Assembly (NCBI GenBank): GCA_947685225.1
Contig: CANTUV010000026.1
Coordinates: 56,753,501 to 56,817,500, forward strand
From: Garcia nutans
Lineage: Eukaryota; Streptophyta; Magnoliopsida; Malpighiales; Euphorbiaceae
Direction: 5' to 3'
DNA: 64,000 nt
Shown: piece after piece, positions 12,262 through 26,700 of the stretch
How the letters are laid out: each line of letters begins with the position of its first letter
How positions within the stretch are numbered: position 1 is the first letter of the stretch
The notes under the pieces: model-generated
The model's database searches: none
What the model was told of the DNA's origin: nothing
Seen by the model: the letters and a program-made list of their open reading frames with translations, nothing else
Made by a program: the position numbers and the translations under genes

Positions 12262-15200
12262 TCACATGAGGACACCTTGGATATTGTTGAGGGCTTTCTT
12301 TGCAATCTTAAATTTATTAGCAACTGCATTGTTAGTTTTCACAACATACTCTCTGATGAAGAATTCAATGCCATGGCGAAGAGTTTCCAGCTCAGGGTTG
12401 ATAGCTAAACGTGTAAACATGTTCCATACAACTTTATCAGGATACTCAAATATGGCCTCAAACAGTATCCGGAAATGCATTATCCTTTTTGAGGTAAACT
12501 GCGCAGCATCACTCAGTTCTGCATTCTTTATGACTGAAAGAGGAAGAGTGAAAGAGGCGACCATCTCTGCTACAAATTTCGCAAGGTGCATCGCTCTTAG
12601 AAGCTCCACCGACTCTAGCAACTTGAAGTGGTCCCAAAGGCAACACTGCATAACCATACCAGACAACAAATATTTTCATATATTAATCTTTCAGTCACTG
12701 TACCAAAGATTAAAAAGGATAAAATAAAAATCAATCTATTGATTTTCTTTCATTATTTTTCTCTTGCTTTTTTCCATTCAGCTAGCCAGGCCAGAAAATG
12801 TATTTTAGGTCCCTCCAAATTAGCAAACCCTCTGATCTTTGTCTGTTGTATACTAACCTTCAAGTTTTTAGTTTTTCTTATGCTATTTTTACAATGTGCC
12901 ACCTCAGTGGATCCTAAAATGGAAACTAAGTAAATACCTGTAAAGTGTATTTGTGGTTTTTATCATGTTCACACAACTTGGAAGCCAGGATAGTGTAATA
13001 CTTGTTAAAAACCTTCTCTCGCAAGCAGCATTCCACAAGAACCCGCATAATCTCTCTGTCCTGTAGAAGTGTGTAAGAAATACAATTCAATTTGAAGGAA
13101 AGAGGTAGAAAAAGGCGCAGCAGGAAGTGGGGAAGGAGAGAGAGTATAGCAGGGGTTTAAGAGGAAGATTCAAGAGAGACCTACCTGCTTTCCAGACAGA
13201 TCCAATCTTAAAAGCTTTTCAAATGCATCAAGGTAGTCCTCTCCGCTCATTATCACACAAAAGGTTGCCTTTCTAGCATCTGTATTCATGCTCTGTGAAG
13301 CAGCAAGCTGCAACATTTTTGTGCTTCCAGAGCTTCTTTGTCAATTGTATTGGCAACAGCTTCAACATCATCTGTCTTAGCAGCCATATCGCCAGACAAC
13401 CACCATTGGCCCTTCTTGTCAGGATCAAGAAGCTTGCTCCATTTGAGTCTTCTAATGAGAAATTCCTCAACTCTTGGCTGGAATAAGTTGATACCTGTTA
13501 ATAATGACGATGACACACAGAGCATGACAACAATTTACACACAAATAAGCTATCGTGATTTATGACAAGAACCATCTTCTAAAACATTTGTTTCACAGCA
13601 TTATTGCAATCATACGTCTTTCTACAAAAGTTGAACAACAACAGAAAAAGGAAAAGGATATCTTATTCTCTGACCAAACTGCAATTGATGATAAGCCACA
13701 TGTCAGATTATGTGTGAATAGATATGACCTCACTAGCGGTTTAATCTTTAACATAGAGGTGTCCGCTACAGATTCTCAGCCATGCAACGTAAACAACAGA
13801 AAACAAGACCAACAAAGACCTTTTGTAGCCATTTTTTGATCCTTGTATGTTGTGCGGCATCTTCTTTAGGCCTCTTCTTATTGTTTTTGATATCACATAT
13901 GGTTTCAAGCATAAATTCCATCTGCATAAGTTACCAGGTAAAATACTTTCGAATTAGCAGCAGGAACAAGGGAAAGATGGTAAAAAGCATTTTTGAGAAG
14001 AACTTACTCTTTTGCCAATTATTTTTGCCTGGTCTTCTCCAAAAGAGGCCTTCATCTCATTCACCCTACTTTGAATGGTCTCAATGAAGTTTTTCATGGC
14101 AGTAGGATCATCACTCCTTATTTTCAAGCCACAGCCTACAAAGTAATAATTTACATTACACATGATTGGTTCGCCTAGCACATAAACATGCTAAAATAGT
14201 TAAGAGATGCTACAACCACAACATAGAAATGAAAGGTTAAACACAGACTTACATTGTAGAACTGTCAAGATAGTGGAGACATCAATCTCATCCAAACGCT
14301 TGCTCAGCATGATTAGGAAGTCATATATCAAATCACTGAGAAGTACCAAAAGTTATCTCACTCGCATACAATTGGTTGAATCAATTAAGAACTGGCCAAA
14401 ACTTTTCTTTTTGGGAAAAAATGTAATACGACAAATAAAGCTCATATTAAGAATTTGGCAATGAAATTGGATTCAAATTCCATGTAGCTACTAAACTTTT
14501 TGCACTATTAATGCATAATATCAAACCTATAAAAGAGGCAAAGAAATACCAGTTACTTCCTAGCTTCCTAGTGCAATGAACATTGAATATGCATGTCTCT
14601 GACTATATGTTTTCAACAATTTATGACAAAAAAGAGTTACTAGCTTTCACATTAGAATAAGCACATTGCAAATATCAACTACTTTATATGCACTTGAAAG
14701 AGAGTCTCATCCAAATATCCCCACTAACTATATTTCCTAGGTATGCTTCTCTAATATTGCCATAAAATTTCCTCTTTTTACTTCTTATAATGTTTTATTT
14801 AAGAAAAATCAAAGGGAACCCACCTAGAACAAACTCCAAAAATACATAAATAGGATAGCAGAAGAGTCAGATTTCTCAAGGAAAGGTTGTCTTCTTTGAG
14901 ATACTCATCCTGCATGGAGAACAGAAAGGAGGTTGGTTCTTCAGTAAAATTAAAAATCATTCTTACAATATTAACATTTTTAAGTTTTAGCTCTCTAAGA
15001 AGAAACAACTCAACAAATAACGCTTCACTTTATATGCTCATTGCTTAAAACCATAAAGTTTAATGCTATTGATTTAGTAAGACTAAAATATCAAAACAGA
15101 ATTAAGCTATATTGATGGAAACAAATAGGTCAGACGCACCTCAAATGACCGAGCAAGTGAAGCCATGAGCTTAGTACTAAAGTCCATTCCAACAGAACAA

Positions 15201-17903
15201 GCCATGCCAGCAACAAATGCAGCAAAAACAGCAGCATACCTTTGTAGAAGAAAAAAAACAGCCGTACACATACATTGAACAGAACTGTTCACAATTTAAC
15301 CAAATCCAGAAACTCATAATGACAGGGAGAGAGTGAAGGGAATAAAATTTAACTGCATTTTATATGAAAAAAATAAAATCAAACCAATAAAGCATGCTAA
15401 GTTACAGAACTATCAAGACCAAGAGTGTTATCCTTGTAAAGTAACAGTAAGTAGGATATAACTATAAAATTAATTTTGAAATCTGTTGGTCATGCATATA
15501 TGCAATTTAATGTTACTTGAACAAATGTCATAAGAGCACCAATCAGCCAGGAGGAAAAAGGCCAGGAAAAAAAAAGGCAGATACCACAATAAAAAATATT
15601 GACATCCTATCTTACTAGCATATAGATTGGGATTACATTTTCATTATGAAACATTGAATAATTAAGGACATAAATAATCCACTAAGGGAGCTTTCTGCAG
15701 AGTGCTATCAGTCTTTTGGCATAATGAGAACTTCCAATTTTCTCAGAAAATATGTCGTAGTCCTGCAAATTCCAAGACCTAGATATCAAAGAACGACAGC
15801 CTCAAATTTGCTTCCAAATTCTGTTGTTAACAAAAGAAGAGTAAAGAAAACTAAAAACTATATTTCCAATTATGCATTTACCAATCCGTTACAACCTGAA
15901 AGGAGACAAAATCAATTGAGAGAACATATAAATGCATAAAGCACAGCTATGTAACTGCTCCAGAGTACACATAATAAATGGAAGCCAAAAAGACAAATTG
16001 AATAAATGGATCTTTATGGGATGAGGTTCAGTATTTCAAAATAACATTGCATCATTAGGGCGGCCAAATAAAGAAAATAGAAAAAATAAATAAAATCATC
16101 ACTTAGCAACTGACATCCAAAATGCCCTCAAATTTCTAGATAATCAAACATGAACTCAATCAAGAGTGATAAAGGAGATATAATGTGAAATTTATGATAA
16201 CTCACTGTTCATTGCCGCAGGGACCACCAGAGCAAGCTGCCAACACCTCATCACTAATAATTTGAGAACTGACACCGCGACTAACAGACTGCCAATAGAT
16301 AAAATCTAGGAGTTAAAAATCAGCATCCATAAGCAATCAGGTGATAACATCTCAAAATTCACTATAATGGTAATGTCTAGCTTCCAAATGCTTCAAACTG
16401 ATAAAATAACTTTTACGAATGCTTCAGAGCCACCATCGAGAATTTCTTTATTATGTAAGTTTTTTGGGCCACAAAAGAATTAGGCTAGAAAATATTTAAA
16501 AGTTCTCTCATGTTTAACACTATTTATTCTTCCATTAGAAGTCCAAACATGATGTAAGAATATATTCTAAAAGTAATAAACCATATAATGAAAGGTAGCA
16601 TACACGGAAGATGCTAGTCATTTCCCCTGTAACTGATTCCATGTTAGATTCAGATAGTCTATTCAGAAGACCTGGAAGATACTGAAAATTAGAAAACAGT
16701 GCCACATTTGAAGGATATAAACTGCCAAAGTTTTACAAACAAGCTCAATTTCATACCACGGACCCGCCTACGGATTTGAGTATGCTCTTCTAACTCATTC
16801 CTTGAACGAGATCTCAAGTGAGGAGCCACATATTTGACACTACCTGCTGTAACAGGTGTGCTTGGAGTTTCCTGCAATTCCACCTCTGTCTCAATGGCTC
16901 TCGCTGACTTAGATACACCATGAGTTGCATCTCCCAGTAGTTGACCTTCTTCCTTTTGCTTTGACTTCTTTCTCCTCCTGCGTCTCTTGCGTGAAGGTGT
17001 TTTTGCACCATCTTCCTGTCCTAACTCTGCACCAGAATTCTCCTCTGCATCAGAAACACTATCCATTGTGTCAGCGTCTATCACGTCCTCCACAGACTCA
17101 TCTAAGGACTTCTGCTTCTTATGTTTCTTACCAGAAACACCATTCTCAAGTGCCTCTACAGGAAACTCTTCAGCATCTGCAGCTTCATCAAAAGAATCAT
17201 GTGCTGATAGAATTCCCTCCAATAAAAAATTAATTTCATCATCCATCCCCCTCAATTTTCCACCCTTCACCTTGAGTTTCTTGGCAAGTCTTCTCTCTAG
17301 TTCCATATCCTCCTGTTCCGATGAGCCGGCCTTTTTCATATCCATTTCAAGAAATTCTTCAAATTTCGTTTTTTTCTCTCTCTTTAAACCATTCTTTTCT
17401 TTCATTGTGGTTAAAGTAGTAGAATGATCTCGTCCTAATAACTTCGATTTAACTTCCATTTTCATTCCCAAATTTATTTTCTTTGAACTCTGATTTCTTC
17501 CAGTTGCAAACTGTTGGTCTCCACCTTCCCTTTCCCCCAAATTTTGAGTAAATGAATTATTTGATCCATTTGCATAATGTGGCCTTGAATTCCCAATTAC
17601 TGTTTTAACTTGTTGAGTAAATGAATTTTTTGATTTGTTCGCATAATTTGGCCTTGAATTCCCAAACGTTTTATTAGCTTGTTGAGCTCTCTTAAGTTTT
17701 TGTGATTTCTACAAAGATTAGATTTTCATTATTTTAATTTGCAATATAAAAAAGAGATTACAAAATCTACAAAAAAAAAATAAATAAATAAAAATGATGT
17801 ATCCTCCTTGTACCTGATGTGCCAACCAAGATTGATGTTTTCGCTGATTCTTTTCTTTCCGAGCTTCTTTTCGCCTTTCTCTGCTTGACTTTGGAGCATC
17901 CAT
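12262..17903 (-). CDS. NOM1: Nucleolar MIF4G/MA3 protein (NOM1/Sgd1 type) with a one-base frameshift
   Basis: Family members act in the nucleolus in small-subunit pre-rRNA processing, and human NOM1 binds eIF4A3. Exons on the minus strand: 17903-17814, 17708-16757, 16671-16604, 16288-16206, 15239-15140, 14909-14824, 14335-14253, 14135-14008, 13921-13820, 13477-13185, 13060-12938 and 12645-12262. The N-terminus (~1-335) is charged, with repeats around GNSRPNYAN/GNSRPHYAN and a basic RKRRRRRKKSKQK run. A MIF4G domain follows (about 340-600, including LLNRLSESNM, LLLSYLCIFGVCS and RIKKWLQK). The MA3 domain (MSGEDYLDAFEKLLRL onward) lies in exons 10-12. Exon 10 is one base short: five A at 13316-13320 where the family frame needs six. 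As written, translation ends at 13286 after ~627 residues and loses MA3. The downstream exons remain intact in frame and the total would be ~830. This could be a sequencing error in a homopolymer, a recent null allele or a pseudogene. Confidence 0.85.
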
Positions 17904-17910
17904 TTTGTCT

Positions 17911-18433
17911 CTGACAGAATCAATCGAAAATATGCGTTTCTCTTCATCACAAGTATTTTACAATAATATGAAAGAAAAAAAAACACGAGAAATACTTCAA
18001 AAAATAATAAGCACAAAAAAAAGCTCCAGATCAAAGCTACATAATCAAACAAGCTGCAGAAAATGAACAGAGAGCAAAACAAAGTTAACCAGTAAGCTTC
18101 TAAAAATTGAGAAATAAGCTATAAACCAGTGAGCACATTAAACTTTGAACAAAATAACATCCATAAGTATCTAAATTAGGGGCCCAACGAAAACAAGCAA
18201 GCTTGGTGGTTGAGAGAATCCAACAGTAAGGATATAAACCTGTTCATCCAACAATTTACTAAATAGCAATTCAAAAAACGAAAAATAAACCTACATTATA
18301 CTTCGATTTTGAATTGTTCATTTCAATCAAGGGAAGAAAGTACTGATTAAGCAACAATGAATCAGAGGCACGTTAAATTTTCCAAGCCGTTGAGAAAAAA
18401 AAAGTGTAGACTGAATCAGTAATAGCAACATAC
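17911..18433 (-). other. Leader intron of the NOM1-like gene
   Basis: On the minus strand a GCAG/GTATGT donor at 18434/18433 and a TTCTGTCAG acceptor at 17911 remove 523 bases, leaving AGACAAA before the ATG. The 5' leader exon would begin somewhere in the GC-richer stretch up to ~18530. No cDNA is available, so this is a motif-based model. Confidence 0.5.
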
Positions 18434-18612
18434 CTGCAACGTCAACGGCGACGGCCAAGGTGGCGAGGGTAACCGTTTAGCTGCGCAGGCGAGGCAACCG
18501 AGCGAGCAGTGTCGTTTTCCTGCTCTCAAGTTTTTTCCTGCTTTTTCCTGCGTTATGCACATGTATATACAAATGCGAGTTATGAAGGCCGAGCTTGTTG
18601 TTTTTTAGAATT

Positions 18613-18628
18613 TGGGCCCAGATGGGCC
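18613..18628 (-). promoter_or_regulatory. Two TGGGCC (site II) motifs upstream of the NOM1-like gene
   Basis: TGGGCC occurs at 18613-18618 (within the palindrome TGGGCCCA) and at 18623-18628. Site II elements are typical of plant ribosomal-protein and ribosome-biogenesis promoters, which fits this gene. One of the two survives in the duplicated promoter segment near 30590. Confidence 0.5.
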
Positions 18629-18764
18629 TCCAAAAACCGGACCTACTGTGCTCTCGTTTCATAGATGAAATTCGATTTGATATCTCTGGCTTAAAGCTAA
18701 AAATTATTGACGGCCACATGATTAAGCTAAGCTAAAATAAAGAGATTTTGGTATCGCTGGCTTA

Positions 18765-19005
18765 AAGTTAAACGAGTTTTATCATATTTATAAATTATTT
18801 ATTAAAATATTAAAATTTATAAAATATTTATAAAAATATTAAATTTTTATTAGTTTATAATGAATTTATAATAGATTTATTATGAGTTTATAAAGTTTAT
18901 ATAGTTTTATAATAAATTTATTATAAGTTTATAATAAGTTTATAATAAAATAACTAAAATATTTTTAATAAAAAAATATGGTAGAGAATATTATTTTTTC
19001 ATATA
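18765..19005 (-). mobile_element. AT-rich ~280-bp repeat family, copy 1
   Basis: One of five copies in the window of an element rich in the words ATAATAAACTCATAATAAA (here reverse-complemented, TTTATTATAAGTTTATAAT). Its outer edge here reads ATATGGTAGAGAATATTAT, matching the CACCATATT edge of the reference copy at 30671. Confidence 0.6.
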
Positions 19006-19009
19006 ATTA

Positions 19010-19560
19010 ATAAATTATTAAGCTCAGCTAAAATAATACGAAATTTGCTGATGGTTTTGCAAATATAGGGAGTGCAAGTGTTTTTTTCACTTCTATACAG
19101 TATGCGTTTTTTTTTTAAATATAACTTTTAATTTTAATTTTTTTTGGATTTTTACTTTTTATTTTTTTATTTAAATTTTTAATATTATTTTTTAATATAC
19201 ATATAAAAAATAAATATGTATATAATATATATATATAATATATAGTCAATAATTTATAATATTTACAACACATTTACTATATATCTATATAATATTTTTA
19301 ATATCTTTTTAATTTTATTTTTTTAATTTTTTATTCTCACAATATTCATACAATATTCATATAATATTTAATAATTTTTATATAAAATATATATAATTTA
19401 AATAACAAATACATAAAATATACATAACTTAAATAATAAATACATAATATTACATGTAGAGAAGAGAGAAACGGTTGAGATTTAAATTCAAAACCTAAGT
19501 AAAAATAATATACTCTTGACAGTTACACTTTAGTAAGTCTAAAATAAACTTTAGCTACAT
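19010..19560. repeat. Low-complexity AT repeat ending in ACATGTAGAGAAGAGAG
   Basis: A TA-rich stretch followed by ACATGTAGAGAAGAGAGAAA and CTCAAAACCTA-like words. The same ending recurs at ~32710-32790 (ACATGTAAAGAGGGAGAAC), and the AT-rich body resembles 28660-29100. This is probably a dispersed non-autonomous repeat with no coding content. Confidence 0.45.
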
Positions 19561-22128
19561 GAAATTATATTAAAATTTAATAAATTCATATTCGGTTGAA
19601 AAATAAATTTAAATTTGATATCTCTCTTCGTATAAAAAAATAAAAATATTAAAATAAAAAAAAACAAATTTGAATATAATGATTTGCAGAAATTATATGA
19701 CAAATTCAATGACTATCGATAACTAATCACATTAAAAATAAATTTTGATTTCAAAACGAGTTAATAATTTGATAAAAAAAAATCAAGACGAAAGAAAGCA
19801 TCGGTGAAGGCAAGATGAATGAGTTTCTAATTCGAGTTATACCATCCATTGAAATTTTGAAATATCTATTTGAGTAGGAGACAAATGCATGACAAATCTA
19901 TTTTGAAAAATCTGTTTTGGTTTTATAATATTACAAAAAATATAAAAAATTAATTAAGTTCTTCAATAAAAGATTATATTGAAACATGATGATTTGATAG
20001 AATTAAATTTTGTCGTGTTCCAATGTCCTGCTGGTGCCCCAGAATGCGTTTAGTGTGAATGGAGCCGCCTTTCATAAGATGCTGATGCTCTCTGACTACA
20101 GAAAATGACACAATTATTCTAGCAAAACCTGGAAGAAAATGGTAAATTTGTGGGGGTTGACAAAGAAACTTGCTGTAATTGTGCACTCTCAAGCTCCTTG
20201 TCCAATCACCAGCACTAAAATGGCTGCCAAAAATGAGACCATTTATCAACTTACACTGCTGCTGGTGACAAAAAAATAAAAAAGAACACATGACATATAA
20301 CTATTTTTTTTTTTTGAGAGCATATAACTAAAAAGATAGTCTCCCTTGTCTGTATGTGGCTGCTTCACTATGTATATAGAAATAGCTGATCACACAGTAT
20401 AGAAAAGTTCCAAAGAAACAGTAATTCATTTTTGTCATTTGGCTTAAAATCTGATCAAATAAATAAAGAACAATCTGTCATATCTGACTTGGCACGTTCA
20501 TCATATAAAAATAATACAAACAACAATCGCCGTAATTTTATTGGAACAGAAATTTCCTTAAGTCTAAATATAAGGCGGCGCATTTGAAATATTTGGGTTT
20601 AGTTCAGGTGAAAAACATTTTAAAATAGTTTAATTTATGATAAATTTAATTCAGCTCGCAATTTTTAAATACAAAATAAATTTTAATTATTTTTCATATA
20701 TAATTTCAATCATTCTAGATTCAAATTAAAATAATTGATATAATAATATTTATTATTTTTAATATATTATTAAAAAAATCAAAATATATACAATAGCTAT
20801 TAATATGTACTGAATAAAAGTATATTAAAAATTAATAATTTTAATTAGTTAAAATATTAGTGTTTCGCGCCAGATTGAAAAATTAACAAACCAATTTTGA
20901 ATAATGTTTTATGCTTTAATAAGGAACTTGAATTTACTCTAAGATCGAATTACATAAAAATAAACACGTGTTTTTTTTAATGATACAATGGAATTAGAAA
21001 AAACAGACTACACCACAACTTGGCGAGTATAACAGACTGCACTTTGATCATGAAGCAGCCAAAACAGAACAGATGAGGGAAGGCTCCTCCATATTCGTTA
21101 GCCCCAATTGGATGTTATGCATGTGCAGTTTTATCCAATTTAAACACGTTTTAAATATTCTGATTCTTCATTTTATATAAAGCCTTACAAGTGGCTTTTC
21201 TTAAATTAATAAAAACTTTATATATTTATTTGATAAAATTTTACATCATTTTTTCTCAAACAAAAATTAATGTTCCAAATAATTTGAATCGCACTTGAAA
21301 ATTTAAAAACATTTACCACTTAAAACTTACCGGTGAAAGGATTCATGTCCAATATATATCTATTTCATTTTCATTGGCTAATTAAAGTCATAGATGACTT
21401 TCTACAATATACTTTTATTTTTTAAATTGATGATTATAATAATTTTTTATAAGATTACTTGTTATATCTTTAAATAATAATCTATTATATATTAAACTTT
21501 TTTATTTAAATTTTGTATTATTTCTTCCTGATTATTTAAAAAATCCTACTTAAAACAATATATATCATAGTAATTATAGGAAGACCGCTAGGAAATTTAT
21601 TAATTATAAGTTATTTAATTTTAATTACTATTATTATTGTATTTCTTTTATTAAATTTTATTTTAAGTGATATAAATTATAGAGTCAAAATTTCTTGTAA
21701 TATTTATTGAGTATAAAATATTCAACATAAATTAATCATTTTCTTATTATTGTTTACACTGTGTATTATACTTGAATAATATTTATTCTTATTTTTCTAA
21801 ATTTGAATATAAATTTTTAAAGATGAATTATTATTATTATTATTATTATTATAGTAAAAAATTTAATCCTGGTTTGTTTCAAAATAGAAAGTTTTAACAT
21901 TTAGAATTAATTCAAAATTTCTTGATATTTTTATTTATGATAATACAATAAATATATTATATCTAAAATATAACTTATTCTTGTATTTATAATAAATAAA
22001 TTACTGTAGCATTTTAAAATTTATCATAATTAATTTTTTAACATTACTATTTTGAAATTAGCTTAGTTTGCTTAACATTGGTAAAAAATTGAAGCCCAAA
22101 TAGAAATTTCATATAAAAATAGAAGGAT

Positions 22129-22375
22129 TGTTAAAAATATAAAAAAGATAGATAGAGAAAGATAAATATGATAAATTTTTTTATTGTGAAGTCTCTTATA
22201 TATCACCTATAATTAGTATATAATGGTGTTAGCAAACTTTAGATAAGAATAGAATATTGCAACTATTATGAAATTAATTTTAATATGAATATAATAAAGT
22301 CAATTATAATTTTGATAAGATAAGATTAATCAAATTAAGTAGTCATTTACATATTTTTTAATATATTTTCTAACA
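22129..22375 (-). repeat. 3' LTR of the copia element
   Basis: The plus-strand edges are TGTTAAAAATAT and TTTTCTAACA. It pairs with 27485-27726. Confidence 0.8.
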
Positions 22376-22779
22376 CTTTCTCTTGAATCATTAGCTCTAT
22401 GAACATTACTCGTCAAAATCTTTCTAAGAAAAGCTCAATGTGATAAAAATCTAGTGAAGAAAAAAGAGTACACTTGCTATCAAAAATACATTCAACTAAG
22501 ATATTTTAAGTAAACAGATTTCAAAATTGTATAAATGTCTTTTGAAGACTGATATTGATAGTATTTTTATGAGCAAATTTGTTGGATTGTCACTAGAGCG
22601 AACTTTGCAAATATCGACTTTTTTTCTTCATGAGTTTATGAGTGTAAAAGAATTTTAGTGATATATATTTACTTTTGTTACTCTTTATGTGGCTTTCTTT
22701 AATTTGTATAATACATATTATATTATCTTCATGTAATATTATTGGCTTGTTACTTTTTATAGGTAATCAATAATCTCTT

Positions 22780-23720
22780 TTTATATGTTAAATTATACTT
22801 CTCAACTATATACATTCACAATTAGATTCATGAATGACTAACAATTGTGAATGATTTGATGAAGTAGTAGTAATTATTCGCTTCATAAATCATATGAAAT
22901 AGCAGTATGATTATATATGAAGGCATAACTCATATCAGGTGTGCTACGTAGAAGGCATCAAAATATATTTCACTATATTCCAATGTCGTTTAATTGGTGC
23001 AAAACTAAACCTTGCAAATAAGTTAACCGTAAAAATAATATTTGATCTTGTATTGTTAGCAAGATATAAAACTATTTCTATTATATTGAGATATAGTACT
23101 TCAGGACCAAGAATCCATTCATTATCTTTTCATGGGTGAAAAAGATCTTTTACATTAAGAGAACGAACAACAATTGGAGTGCTTAATGAATAAGATTTAT
23201 CCATATAAAATTATTTTAAGATTTTTCGATATATGATACTTGATGGACAAGAATTTTATTTAACAGATACTCAACTTGAAATCCAAGATAAAATTTTATT
23301 TTTCTAAGATCCTGCATTTTAAATTATTTATTTAAATAGTCTACAGTAATTGAAATTTATTCTAGAGTTTTCAATAGATTTAAATCATCAATATAAAATG
23401 CAACTATAGCAAATTCTAAATTTATATTATAGATAAAATATATGGGCAAATAAAATTATTTTCATATTCATTTTTTACTAAGTAGTATATAACATTCACT
23501 CATATTGTTTTACTCCATATAAGAATTTCTGGAGTTTAATAAAGTATATTTGTCTATATTTTGAATTATATATTTTAGGCATTTTAAATTCTTTTAAAAT
23601 TTTTATATATATGTCATTATCTAATAAACTATATAAGTATATTATCACGGTATCCATCAAATATATTTCGAGCCCTTCAGATGCTGTCACACTAATAAAA
23701 TAATCTAAAGGTAATAACAT
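22780..23720 (-). pseudogene. Copia reverse transcriptase / RNase H remnant
   Basis: The minus-strand frame at 23720-23496 gives LDNDIYIKILKEFKMP and IKLQKFLYGVKQ, a decayed form of the copia RT block (LDSDIYMKIPEGF, SIKLQRSLYGLKQS). Nearer the 3' LTR, VLYLANNTRSNI, NLFARFSFAPIKRHWNIVK and TTTSSNHSQLL match the copia RNase H region. Frameshifts and stops separate these blocks. Confidence 0.8.
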
Positions 23721-26700
23721 CTATGACAAAAGAATATGTCTCATCATAATCTATAATATATCTTTTTGAGAATTTTTGTATCACAAATTATTCGTTATAT
23801 CTCACAATCTCATTTAACTCATTTTTCTTACAAGTCATATGAGTAAATTATCATAATATATATCAAACTAATTTTAAAAGTAATTATATAATAGAAAAAA
23901 ATATTTTTTATAATTTTATTTGGTTCATTTTTTTACATAAAATATCATATACGTTTAACATCTTTTATTGTCTGGACTACTAATCTAAATATTATACGTT
24001 TAGCAAATGAATGTAGCTTAGTCTAGATTATTTTCTATTTTGGCCAATGACTTCGATGCCGATAATTTAAATATTTTTAAGTTTAAATATATTTTAATAA
24101 TTTTGATAACAACGTATGCAAATATATTATCAACAATAGTTTCACCCATTTCTCAAATATTTCTAGTAATGAGATCTCAAAATTTTTTTATTGGAACTAC
24201 TTTTGAGATTATTTTTCTAGAAATATGTTGATTTATACTGGCTTTGACCTCTTTAGGAGTATCATTTTAAAATTATTTATTTTTTTCTTTTAAAAAATAA
24301 TATTTTAAACCAAGTGATTTATCACGCTTGAGACATATATTAAGTTTATTAGCTGTCATATTAATAAAATGTTATACAGAAACAATCAATTAAGTAGGAG
24401 TATTAGCAACTGAAAAATATGATTTAAACACCTTTTAGATATTTATAAAGATATCTGGTAACTGATTTATAATATTCTGCAGACTAATTAGTTTTTGAAC
24501 TTTCAATTCACATTGATTTATGCGTGTATTGAGATTTGGACAAAATTGATATGTTTCAACTAATCTCTTATACTTTATATCTTTACTTTTATTTTTTCTA
24601 ATGGTAAAAAAATTAACTCACTAAAAATCTTACTATAGAAAATTTATTGTTAAATGTCTATAATATCTAATATAGACAATTAAAAGCTACATATATATCA
24701 AGATAATATTAATAATCCATTTTATCTTTTTAAGGAGATGCAATAAGAGCATATACACTTCAACAAGAAATTTTAATATCATAAATTTTAGATAAAATAT
24801 ATTATGTTAGATAAACACAAGTTATAAAATAAAAAGTTTGTGATATGCAGATGGTCAAATATAAATTAAAGGCACAATATAAAAAATAACATATATCCAA
24901 ATATGTATTTAAGCAGGTATAAAAATTTTGATTTCATAAGTATAAGAATAATAATCGATCGTAAAATCTTAATAAATAATTATTCAACTAAACTATATTG
25001 AGTATGAATATATGTAATAAAATGTTCAATGGTAATATAATCATAAAATATTTTTTAAGTGAACTCATATGCATTATTCAAATAAATTATCTTGATATGT
25101 TAATAAAGAAATATTGACATTAACTTTATAAATTGAGCAATAAATTTAGCAAAAATAATATTATAAGTTGACGGCTATCGAGTTGAAGCATTAATTAAAA
25201 TTATAAAATATCTAAATTGTCCACAAAATTGATATATATATGACTATAAATATCCTCATGTATTAAGAGACTTTAAATATGATTTAGCGGGTGAAAGTCT
25301 CATAATTAATTTACTTTAACCACAATAAGTATAAAGTAATAATTAGACAATTTAAGTAATAATTAGACAATTTTTTTTTATTTCTCAGTGAATGTTTATT
25401 TGAATTCTCAAAAATACATTGTATTATATTTGAACATAGATGACCAAAATGATCATGCAAAACATAAAAATTTTAAAATCTATATATTTCGGTGCATATA
25501 GTGTAACTCAATCATCATTATTTTTATAGTATAATTCAGTTGATAAATTTTAAAATTATTCTAATATGAATTTTTGGTTCAAATATATAGAGTTGGCACA
25601 TAAAAATTTAATATATCTTTCACTTTATTTCAATAGAATATATATTGTGACATATTCTTTAAAACTTAGTAGATTTTCTTTGAATTTTCTTGGATACAAT
25701 AAATCATCGATATACAATTTCATTCAGATTCAAAGTATAAGATGGACTCCTCTGAAGTCTTCAAACATATTTGTAAAACTATATATCATGTTAATATTAA
25801 TTTCTGCTAATATTAACCATAATAAATATTTTTTTATCATGAAGAATTATAGGAGTTGTACTAATAAATATCTTTTTAGTACTTTTAATTTTAAAATTAG
25901 TAGGAAAAAAATTTACCACAATTTTTTTTATCAAGATTTTATCTATGGTCTTAAAAAAATGGTACATTCGCTTAAAGGAATGATTATAAGTTAGTTAGAC
26001 GAGTTCGATGATTTTACATTAAAAACTAAAAATTTTATTTAGCTACGGATAAATAAAATATGGTTTATAATATTTTATAAATTTATACTCTCAATATTGT
26101 AACTGTAAGAGCAAATTTGAAGTGTGAAAATTTTAATATTTACCACAAAAATTGTAATAAAACATTAATAATAGGATAATTAATTTTTAATTTATTATAT
26201 AAATAATAAAAAATTATTACTTTTAAGCGATTATACGAAGATATTTAATTTTTTTTATAATATCTCTAAAATTCACAATATTAAGATGAATCTTATTATT
26301 AAGGTGAATCTCATCATCAAGGAATAAATAATTTCTTTTGAAAATATCAACGGTAATAAATTTAAGTTTGATGAGATTTAAATTATAAATATTTCAAATT
26401 TAAAAAATATTAGATAAATTATAAAACTATCGAACAAACAAGGACTAAAAATTATAATTAAAGTTTAAATATTATAATTCTAAAATTACAAATGAGCATA
26501 TAAAATTATAGGAAATATTAATTTATTTACCAACTTTACTCAATATATCAATATTTACTCATAATTTTATATCTTATATTATGTTATTAGATATATAACC
26601 ATAAATATAAAAATAACTATTGAATTTAAATTTCATAAATAAAATTTTAAAATTTATTTATTTTTTGTTTTAATTGTATATAAATATTGTTAATTTATTC

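Noticed and set aside
16925..17427. Plus-strand open frames over NOM1 exon 2
   Set aside because: Complementary-strand shadow of the Lys/Glu-rich NOM1 N-terminus.
25566..25994. 142-codon plus-strand open frame
   Set aside because: It lies antisense inside the dead copia element, is Ile/Phe/Tyr/Lys-rich as AT-rich noise would be, and has no family resemblance.
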